The position numbers and the translations under genes are program-made. This document shows positions 55,225 through 64,000 of a stretch of 64,000 bases of DNA, one piece after another (position 1 is the stretch's first letter; each line of letters starts with the position of its first letter). Where the stretch lies: contig WAID01000013.1 in NCBI GenBank assembly GCA_016584495.1, positions 1,798,001-1,862,000 on the forward strand, given 5' to 3'. The DNA is from Celoporthe dispersa (lineage: Eukaryota > Ascomycota > Sordariomycetes > Diaporthales > Cryphonectriaceae). The notes below the pieces were generated by a model that saw only the letters and a program-made list of their open reading frames with translations, had not been told where the DNA came from and searched no databases.

Positions 55225-58200
55225 ATGGACGCGGATTGGGACGAGGTAAGAATGACTTGAAAACACCCCTCTGCATCCGTGCCTGGCCGATGTTGCATGC
55301 AAATACGCAGTCCAGAGAGCAGGGCGCGACGAGGGTGTCACCCTCTCAAAGCCACAGAACCAGCTGTTGAGGGCGCGCGCAAGGAGATGCAACATCCCTC
55401 AAAGCCTTTGGTCAACATGGAAATGCGCATTCTTCTTACATGAAAGGACTCGCTGACCTGTGGTTCTCTCTTCTCTCTGTAGTTGAGTCGTCAGCTCCTC
55501 CCTCCACCGGGAGGACAGTCGGTGCCCTCGGTCGTCACGACGCTCGCCTTCGATACTACACAAGAATTGCTATGGGCTGGAAATGGATATGTGCGTTACA
55601 GATAAGAGAAAAAAAGATCTATTTGGCTGGAGGGGACACGACTCTCCTGACAGTATTGACAGGGCCGCGTTACATCTTTCTACGGCAGCAATTTACAAAA
55701 GTATACTTCTTTCCGAGCGCACCCACCCTCCGAGGGCGCGGTGCAGCAGCTGCTCTTCAATGACAAGGGCATCATCGCCCTGGGCGGGCGTGGCGTTCAT
55801 ATGGCTATACGAAGGGGACTGCCGGTGTGGCCACACATAACGTGAGGAGGCGCCCCATCATCCGCGGCGGAGTGCTGGCTGGTTGCCGGAGAGCTGACGA
55901 CGTTTGTGTACGCAACGCAGGGCCGACGACATGCGAGACCTGCGGTGCATGAGCTTCACCTCGAAGGCGACCTCCGAGATCCTGGTCGCCGGCGTGCAGG
56001 ATACCATGTTTGTGATAGACACAAACAAGGGGGGAGATTGTGAAGCGGGTATGCATGCTCTCAGGGTCACGATGTGCTCTATCCCTCTGGCCGGGTTCAC
56101 GATGGCTAACGCGGGCCCTCCAGGTGCCGACCACAAGCCACTACATCAAGATGAAGAAGAGCCGCTATATATGCGCGGCCACCAGTGATGGCCACGTACA
56201 CATCCTCGACCCGGTCAAGTTCACCGTCGTACACAAGTGGCGGGCACACTCGGCCTTCATCAACGACATGGACGTCCAGCAAGACTTTGTCGTAACCTGC
56301 GGGACGTCGCTTAAGCAGCCGGCCGCAAGCTACATGCTGGACCCCTTCGTCATGGTGTTTGACCTCAAGAACCTGTCCACGATGCCCCCGATACCTTTTC
56401 CCCCTCTCGCCGCCTACGTCCGCATGCACCCGCGCATGCTCACGACAGGAATCGTTGCGTCCCAGGGAGGGCAGATCCACGTGGTGGACCTGTTGAACCC
56501 CAACACGAGCAACGTGCGCCAGGCAAACGTCGTCAGCTCTATCCTCACAGGGATAGAAATTGCGCCGTCCGGGGAGGCTATCGTCCTCGCGGACACGGAC
56601 TGCAACATGCACCTGTGGGCCTCTCCCACCAAGTGCCACTTCGTCGACCTGCCGCAGCCCACAGAGTGGCCAGACGAGGAAGCACCACTGCCCATTATTG
56701 ACTGGAAGGAGAACACCCCTCTAAACTCGGTCGGCCTGCCGTACTATCGCGAAAGTCTCCTGTCGGCATTCCCAAACATGGCCATATCTGACGTCGGAGC
56801 ACCGCCGCCCAAGATTACACAGAACGACATGCTCCATATGGCCAAGGCGTCATTCGGGTTTTATGGCCCCAACCACAGGCAACAGCACCGGAACCAGGTC
56901 GAGAACACGCGGCTGGCAGAAAAGGCCTCGTCTGCACAGCGGGCACCAAAGTTCCTCAGCGAGAAGGCCAGGGACTCGGCCAAGTCCCACTTCGCCGAGG
57001 CCATCATAGAGGCGCAGGTGGACAAGGCAGCCCATAACCTGGGTACGTCCGAGCTCGAGAGCCTGAAGCCGGACGTCCCAGGCCTCTACCAGAACGTGGA
57101 GATCCAGTTTAGCAAGTACGGCGTGGACGACTTTGACTTTGGGTTCTACAACAAGACCAGGTATGCTGGCCTGGAGAACCACATTGCGAATTCCTATGCG
57201 AATTCCCTACTTCAAGTCTTTCACTTTACACCACTGATTCGTAACCTGGCGCTGCAGCATACAGCGACAGACTGCCTCGCCGAGAAGTGTCTGCTCTGCG
57301 AGCTTGGCTTCCTGTCGGACATGCTACAGAAGACAGAGGGGATGTCGTGTCACGCGTCGAATCTGCTCAAGTGCCTGGGCAACCACCCCCCGGCATCGCG
57401 GCTAGGTCTCCTCGAGGAGGAGTACCGGCAGGGCTCGCTCACAAAAGTGAACCAGAGCCTCACGAGGTTCCTGCTTCAGACGATGACCGACGACTACCGG
57501 ACAAAATCACATACCCCTACGGCCATGGAAGAAGTCCTGGCGACCTCGGCCTTGACCACGATCAGGTGCCTCCAGTGTAGGAACGAGACGTGCAGGTCGG
57601 GGTCATCGTACGTGACAGACTTGACCCATCCGCTCAAACAGGGCCGCGGACACCGCGCGCCCAAGATTACCTTCTCCCAAGTACTAAAGAGCAGCGTTGA
57701 GGGGGGAGGCCGCAGCGAGGGGCTGGTGTGTCCGGTGCGGCCGGTACCAGTCGCTGCAGACCAGAAAAGATCATCCAGGGGATCCCGTCAGCCCTGACGC
57801 TCAACGTCCCCATGGCAGAGAGCCGCGAGGCCGAGATGGAGCAGAGGCTGCTGTGGGCTACCCCGGGCTGGCTGCCGGAGGAGATCGGGATCATAGTGGA
57901 TAACGGCTCCTTCTTCTGCTACCAGGGCGAGGACCTGAAGTTGCACCTGCAGCGAGGCGTGCATAACATCCAGGTGTACTCCCTCATCGGGCTGTCTGTG
58001 AACATAGAGAACGGGTCACCGCAGAAGCCACACCTTGCTGCGCTGTCTCCGGTGGGGGCCGTGGACCACGGCTCGACGCAGAAACCACACCTTGTGGCCA
58101 TGGTCAATGGTAGGTTGTCCTTCTTTCCTCTTGTCCTCTGGAAGTAAGTAATATGCTAATCTATTTCTTCCAGTCGCCCACGCCGAGCCAGAGGCACCTG

Positions 58201-59371
58201 GTGAGAGCCGGTGGCATCTGTTCAATGACTTCTCCGTCAAGCCAGTCTCGGTCGCCGAGGCGCTTACCTTCAACACGAGGTGGAAGATGCCATCCGTGCT
58301 TGTGTACCAGCTCAAGACCGCAAACAACAAGCTCGATACAGACTGGGTCAAGAACATTGACACCTCTGTCCTGCACATAGACTTCAAGTGAGCAGCACAC
58401 CCTCCTTCTCCTCTAGCCCTCGCAACCCGCCCCCCCCCTCCTTTCCTTTTTTTTTTTTTGTTTCCCTCCTCGATCTTTAGGTCACTACTCACACCTCATT
58501 CAGGCCTGACGCAAAAGACCATCCCTACCGTGTCCTCAACCCACACACGGAGCGCCCCGGCCCGCAGAGTGTGGTGGCGCTCGACACAGAGTTTGTCCTC
58601 GCCAAGCAGTCCGAGGTGGAGATGAAGTCGGATGGCGTTAGGGAGGTCATCCGGCCAAACTTCCACGCCCTGGGACGCGTGTCCATCGTGCGCGGCTCGG
58701 GCGAGGACGAGGGGCTCGCGTTCATCGACGACTGGATCCAGGTCAGGGAGCCCGTCATCGACTACCTGCACAAGCACTCGGGCATCCTGCCCGGCGACCT
58801 CGACCCCCGCACGAGCAACCACTGCCTCGTCTCGCTCAAGATCGCCTACAAGCGCCTCTGGGTGCTCCTCAACCTGGGCTGCAGGTTTGTCGGCCACGGC
58901 CTCAAGGGCGACTTCCGCGTCATCAACATGCAGGTGCCCAGGGCCCAGATCATCGACACCATCGACCTCTTCTACCAGAAGAACTACCGCCGCAAGCTCA
59001 GCCTCAAGTTCCTGGCGTGGTTCCTGCTCAAGGAGGGGATCCAGGTCGACACGCACGACTCTATCGAGGACGCGAGGATCGCGCTCAAGCTGTACCGCAA
59101 GTTCCTCGAGTTTGAGGACGCCGGCATCACCAAGAAGATGCTTAATGAGGTCTACAGGGCCGGCGACAGCGTGGGCTGGAAACCACCTGGGCCGGACCAG
59201 CTCCCAAAACAACAGGGAACACCAGGCGGGATCAAGAGGACGGGGACACCGCCCCTCGGCCAGGTCGACGGGCCGTCCACGCCCATCAGGAAGGGCGTCA
59301 GCAGTCTTCCCGGTTCGTTGGGTACACCCATGGGATTTACGCCGGGAGGGACAGCGTCGCCGTTCAAGTAG
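55225..59371 (+). CDS. PAN2: PAN2, catalytic subunit of the Pan2-Pan3 deadenylase (three apparent frameshifts)
   Basis: Poly(A)-specific 3' exonuclease that trims mRNA tails in the cytoplasm together with Pan3. Exons are 55225-55245, 55483-55590, 55663-55841, 55921-56048, 56124-58109, 58174-58387 and 58504-59371; about 1,166 aa with three bases removed. Domains are an N-terminal WD40-like propeller (WAGNGYGRVTSFYG, RDLRCMSFTSKATSEILVAG, YICAATSDGHVHILDP), a linker that binds Pan3, an inactive ubiquitin-protease-like domain (ENHIANSYANSLLQ..., TTIRCLQCRNET), and an RNase T-like exonuclease domain. Catalytic acidic residues are visible in VVALDTEF, GLKGDFRVIN and HDSIEDARIALKLY. The frame breaks at G6 56029-56034, G6 57701-57706 and A4 57765-57768; dropping one base each time restores family sequence (e.g. 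DTNKGEIVKR, ARGWCVRCGRYQ, TRKIIQGIP). The first coding exon is only seven codons, MDADWDE. Confidence 0.93.
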
Positions 59372-60197
59372 CGAGGCCGCATTTCCCCCCGACCCCGGAC
59401 ATGAAAGAGATTCAGGATAGTCGGACGGATGGATTAGAAAGAAGGCACGAAGTGGCCTCACTGTCAGGAGAATACAAAACACTAGATCACCAGAGGAGAA
59501 TGCAAGTTGGGCTATGTTCTGCTGTGCAGGAATGCAACGCCTGTTCTGTTCCGTATTGTCTCTATGGAGGAGAGAAGCTCCCAGAAAGAGAGAAAAAAAA
59601 AAGGGGGGTGAATGAATAAAGATGCCTGCGTCCGATCCGGGTAAGTAAAATGATCAAGCCAATTGTTTCATTCCTCCAAAATGCAATCGGGGTAAACTGT
59701 CCGAAATCATCGCAGTGACAGGCCTCCCTCCCTGAGAGGTGGCCTTCCAGCCTGTCAGTAGAAATCTCTCGAGATCGAAGACCCTTCAAAAGATCAACGC
59801 AGATGAAGCAAGCTCCCATCCTAGGAGCAGCCGACGCTGTACTCGTACAGCCATGCGGGTCGTGGCACCCCGCAATCTCGTGAAGATGGAGCCCACGCCT
59901 TTCTGCTGCTGTGAGCAACACCCCCTCCCTCCGTCCCTCCCTCCAACATGTGGCTTTTCTTTGGTATGTCTTGGGCCTGAAGACCCTGTCGGTCGATCCG
60001 GTAGATCGTCCGTTTTCTCTGAGAAATCCGGACGCTGTAAAAGCTAGAAATCAGTTATCAAATTGCCGTGTATTCGATGCGAAAAGAGAGGAAGAAAAAG
60101 AATAAAAGTCAGCGATAAAAAGCAATATAAGCGAAGTCTGCTCGCTAGCATCGTATCAGGACCCGAAAAGGGCGAGGGGAAAGCGAGGGTCCAGATG
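59372..60197. other. Convergent intergenic region
   Basis: 826 bp between PAN2 and the oppositely oriented coiled-coil gene. A short (CCCTCCCT) pyrimidine patch lies near 59921-59942. No gene seen. Confidence 0.6.
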
Positions 60198-62977
60198 TTA
60201 GTAACTCGTGCCGGGCCACGACCGGCCTTCGCCAGGGTGACCGTCAAGGTCCAAGTTGCTAAGCTGTCTCTTTCGAGCGATGCTCTCCTCGCTGGCCGCG
60301 GTGCTGGGCTCACGTTCGCGCTTTACACCTCTAGTCTGATCCGCGCTCGTTGCAACTCCTCCATGAGTTGGCCGACCAAGTCCCCGGCGTGCGGCGAGGT
60401 GCTCGCCATCCGGCGCCTGCTGCTTGTCCTCGTCCGAATCAAGCGTCAGATCGATCAAGACCATCGCCTCACGAGCCATGGATCTCGCTGCACTAGGCCT
60501 CTTTGTATTTGTCTGGCCTAGTTCCTCAGCAGGACCGGGAGTGACAAACAGGCCCGCCGAGGAAGAACGCTGGCGGTTATCCAGGTTGGAAACCTGTGGG
60601 CGCGACTGTGAGCAACCTGGCGCGTTCTGGAGATCCGTCCCATGGTCGTCGTCGTCATCAATGACGATGGGCTCACCAGATTGGTTAGTAAACCATTCCG
60701 CAATGGCGTTGGCCAAGGGTGACAAGATATGGGATACGCTCCGTCCCTCGCTGCGGAAGCTCTGGTAGTCGACGACAGGGCTGAGCGGAGCAGGAGACAC
60801 GCTTGTGGCCAGGTTGCGGACAAAGTCATGAGTTCTCTGCCGGCGGATCTGTTCTTCGGTGAGTTGATCGTCAGAAGCATCTCCCAGGTCAGTACCCTCG
60901 CTGTTCTCTCCATCCAGCTCTTGGTCACTACCAGCTGAAGAATTGTCGGGGATCTCGTATACCGCGTGCGGTCCCGGCGGGGCTGAAGGTAGATCTGGAT
61001 GGCCATCGGAATCGCTGCCAGAGTCAGAATCGTCCCCTGCAGAATCAGACCTGTCCCCCGAGTTGGGGTCGTCGCTGCCCAAGCGGAGACTGCCACTCGG
61101 CCCCTCCCAGTCGCTGGGCGTGCCTTGTCTCGGCGTCACGTCTAGATCAAGATCATTAGGCCGGCAATCGTATGGACTACCACTGGCCTCGATCTTCTGC
61201 AGAACGGCCCAGTCTTCGGGTCCTGGATTCCACCTGTCTGGCCTGGGCGGAAACAAAGGGTCCAGCCGGTCCAGCGCTGCTAGGGCAGCACGCGAGGCAA
61301 CGGGCTTCATCCGAGCAGTTCTGTTGAGATCAATCACGGCCGACTGATCTCTCACAGCGCTCTTGTTGCGATCGAAATGCGACAAGTAGCGATTTGTGTC
61401 ATACAGCCTGATCCAGCGCAGACCACGCAGCTGGAGAAGAAAAATCCATGCCCTGGCATACTCGCAGGGCTCGAGATTCCCTGGAATTCGGCTGTCCAGC
61501 TGTAGTTTCCTTCTCGTAATGGCGAACCTCTCTATGCTCGTTCATGCGCCGGACAACAGATTTACCAGACTCGTCACTACTCCTGGTCAGTATTATTTCG
61601 TAAAAGTGCGGAAATTCGGGACATTTCGAGATAAACTTGCATGAAAACGACAAGCGACTGAAGCCGCGGCATCTCGCAGAGCCAGGCCAGGGGCATCACT
61701 CTCCTGTTCAGCATCTTCTTGTCAGCTTTCCTGGCCCAGCGCAAGTTCTTGCCTCCCATCCAATGCAGCTCGATATTGGTCAGCCGCTGGACCCGAGCGG
61801 GCCCGATCCCGTTGGCGAAGCGGTCAAATTCGCCAAAGGAGCTGAAGGCGAAGGAGTTGCCCGAGTAAAAGATCGAGCAGCCGTAAAAGCACCACTTTCG
61901 GCTCACGACAAGAGGAGCCAAAAGATCTCGAGGCGCTATGGTGCTGTGCGTTAGAGAGAGAAACGCCTTTTCCTCCCCAGAGATGAAGAACCGCCCCTTG
62001 AGACCGGACGACCTGTTGAGCCCTAGGTTATAGTCATCCGCAAAGACGTCACTCAACGCCTTGGGTTCCTCGAAAGGGTCGACCCTGCTGAACGCATGGA
62101 CGAGCTTTTTGTCAAACACGAGTATCTCAGAAAGGACCTTCACCAGTATGTTTGTTGGGAGATTGTCAAAACTCCCCTTGAACTCGGTTCGAGCTATGGC
62201 CGACATGACTGGCGTAGGCTTGCGGGAGCTGGAGCCGGAGCCGGAGTGCACACGCAGGATGTTGGCGTGTTCCCGTCCAACAAGTCGCACACATGGGTGC
62301 AGTAAGAGCCGAGTCGGCATGTTCTCTTCCTGGTAACATGTCTTCCAGACCGTCTCCCAGCTGACATGGTCTTGAGCATCAGAAAGCATGTCACGTAGCA
62401 GCTGTGGCCAGATTTTGATATTTCCTGCCTGCGGTCTGACCGCCCCGTCGGCATGGGCGTAGGTGCTGGTTCGTCCTTGGCCGCCTGGATTGTTGCCCAT
62501 ATGCTCCTTGCGATGGAGTTCTGATTTAAGACGTCGGACTTCCGCCGTCAATTCGGTGATCTCGATCCTCATATTCTTGATCGTACGCTCGTCTATCCTG
62601 ATGCGCTTCAGGTGGCGGACGCAGTCACGGCAGTGCATATGAGGACCGGCTGTGCCCTGATGATGCGGGTGCATAAGAAGAGGATACTCCCTTCGATTGT
62701 TCTCCACATTATCAACCTCCTCTTCCTCATCGCTGGAAGGCGGGACGCCGCGCAGGGCGCCGGGAGCTCCCTGCAGCTGCTCGTCATCTTCCGCAGCTTG
62801 TTGAGCGTCTTCAGGCGCACTCTTGCCCTGATCAGTAAGTTCTCCATCCACGGACGATGGGGAGGAATTCAAAAGGTCCACAGACTCGTAGTCCGGGTGG
62901 TCCTGCTCCACAAACATAGAGGACTCCCTGCCACCAGGGCAGGCATTACGAGGACCCAAATCGGCATCGGCGTCCAT
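60198..62977 (-). CDS. Uncharacterised coiled-coil protein with SUMO-interaction-like motifs (two apparent frameshifts)
   Basis: Single exon, about 925 aa with two bases removed; function unknown. I recognise it only as a type of uncharacterised filamentous-fungal protein. Residues 1-100 are acidic. A coiled coil follows (CVRHLKRIRIDERTIKNMRIE... to ELHRKE, about 118-160). Residues about 185-560 form a folded-looking region (LLRDMLSDAQDHVSWETVWK, FDNLPTNILVKVLSEILVFDK, IELHWMGGKNLRWARK, PLAWLCEMPRLQSLVVFM). The NLPTNILVKVLSEIL segment is loosely F-box-like. The C-terminal 350 residues are disordered with PIVIDDDDDHG and VLIDLTLDSDED, both resembling SUMO-interaction motifs, and a basic GVKRERE...ARKRQL likely NLS. 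Frames change somewhere in 61590-61635 and in A5 at 61440-61444, each consistent with one extra base. Confidence 0.7.
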
Positions 62978-64000
62978 TGTGCAGCTGAGGTGGAAGAACC
63001 TGGGAAGGAAGATGCCAGGCTTGCAGAATCGGGGCTGAAGTTTCAGACGCTGAGGCCACGAGCCTCAGTCTAGGTAGAGAGGTCCTGTCAGACAGAACTC
63101 AGGTGGGTATGTTGAAAGTCATTCGGAACCCAAGGTGGATTGAATGGGAGGAGGAGGAGGAGAGGAGGAGACCTGAGATGGCAGGAGAGGACACCGAAGT
63201 GGAGGGGATTAAGGATGCTGTCCAGATGGTAGACAGCCAAGGCAAGAGTGATGGCGTGGTCAAGGGGTAACGCGGTAGTTACTGCATAGACAGAGTGGGT
63301 TGGTGGGCAGGTGGATACGCGGGCAGGTTGCGAGGAGGAGGAAAGAAGGAAAAGACGAGGCCAGGAATTGCAGGAAAGAACGTATGTAGGCATAAGATGG
63401 TGATGCAGAAATTTCCCAGCGAGATGTGCAAGAAGGGGAAGGATGAGCTTACCACCACAAGTGAGTAGGAAATATGGCCGTCCTCAACAGTCAAGTCTTG
63501 TTGCCGTGCTCTCCTCGCTGCGAGGCAAGAGGGACAGGATGTGAGTGGTACTGGCAAGTGTGAGGGTTTTGTAAGCAAGCAGCTTTAAAGACGCAAGGAA
63601 GGGAGGCCAGCCTTGAGGGAACGGATCAGCTCTCAGCCTTGTTGAGCAGGCCCCCGCTGAACACAGCCGCATCGAAGATGCTCCTGCCTCACTTGCTGGG
63701 ACTCTCGGGTGCGGTGATCTGGTGAGGTTATGAGGTCCAGCTGATCAAGGAGATGGCAGAGCCAAGCCGGTGCCTCTAGAGGATGAATTCCCCTGGTTGA
63801 GACGAGAGGGGGCGTCAGATGTGCAGAGAGCAATGGCATAACCAGGCTTTGAGAGCAGTTTAATCATGAATGATGCTGTGCTGGGGAACCATGGCCTCAA
63901 GCACCGGCTATCTCTGATGGTAGAAGGAAGAGAAGGAGGAGGGAGGAGGGAAAGACGCTGAGATGTACGGATCGGTTGAGGCCTGTTGGGCAGATTCTTA
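62978..64000. promoter_or_regulatory. Upstream region of the coiled-coil gene, window end
   Basis: Last 1.0 kb. It holds the promoter of the minus-strand gene ending at 62977 and purine-rich patches (about 63148-63172 and 63917-63953). Open frames on the minus strand between 63088 and 63839 are C/T-biased, with no domain. Confidence 0.5.

Noticed and set aside
58496..59482. 328-codon minus-strand open frame
   Set aside because: Antisense shadow of the PAN2 exonuclease exon.
1..64000. Repeat-induced point mutation or pseudogenisation as the cause of the frame breaks
   Set aside because: The breaks are single-base indels, mostly in homopolymers, with no excess of C-to-T changes or new stop codons in the correct frames; the genes are otherwise perfectly preserved.

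Overview
This window is nuclear DNA from a filamentous ascomycete, most likely a Sordariomycete (Pezizomycotina). The gene content is fungal: alpha-1,3-glucan synthase, TCO89, ATG13, HSE1, PAN2 and SUP35/eRF3. Genes carry short GT-AG introns (about 50-280 nt), several with CTAAC/CTAAT-type branch points. Leaders are C/T-rich, coding regions are GC-rich, and genes lie on both strands with no operons. I recognised no rRNA, tRNA, transposon or CRISPR array; this is a reading by eye, not a search.

I support 19 protein-coding genes. Left part (1-19,000): 3' end of AGS1 (+), TCO89-like TORC1 subunit (+), SPF30/SMNDC1 Tudor splicing factor (+), a cysteine-rich single-pass membrane protein of unknown function (+), mitochondrial oxodicarboxylate carrier (-), SUP35/eRF3 (-), Yrb30 RanGTP-binding protein (+). 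Middle (19,600-45,700): SNF2-family ATPase of the Rad5/Rad16/Uls1 type (+), HSE1 (-), ATG13 (-), a 3.5-kb intergenic region, an ankyrin-RCC1-BTB protein like IBtk/Btb3 (+), short-chain dehydrogenase (-), BUD22 (-), centrin CDC31 (+), DUF1295 membrane reductase-like protein (-). Right part: ankyrin/CorA-like membrane protein (-), oxoglutarate/malate-type mitochondrial carrier (+), PAN2 (+), and an uncharacterised coiled-coil protein with SUMO-interaction-like motifs (-).

Most genes are unlinked housekeeping functions: cell wall, TORC1 signalling and autophagy, endosomal sorting, splicing, mRNA decay, translation termination, ribosome biogenesis, spindle pole body and mitochondrial transport. 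TCO89, ATG13 and HSE1 share the TORC1/autophagy/endosome theme, but nothing in the sequence shows that this spacing is functional.

The most striking global feature is that 12 of the 19 genes, including essential conserved ones, carry single-nucleotide reading-frame breaks. There are about 18 in total, mostly in homopolymer runs. Splice sites and protein similarity remain excellent on both sides, so I read these as sequencing or assembly indels rather than pseudogenes. Any automatic annotation of this window will split or truncate these genes. The best biological leads are the ankyrin/CorA-like protein with two easily missed 3' exons and no GMN motif, the SIM-bearing SNF2 ATPase with an unusual zinc knuckle, and the orphan protein at 60198-62977.
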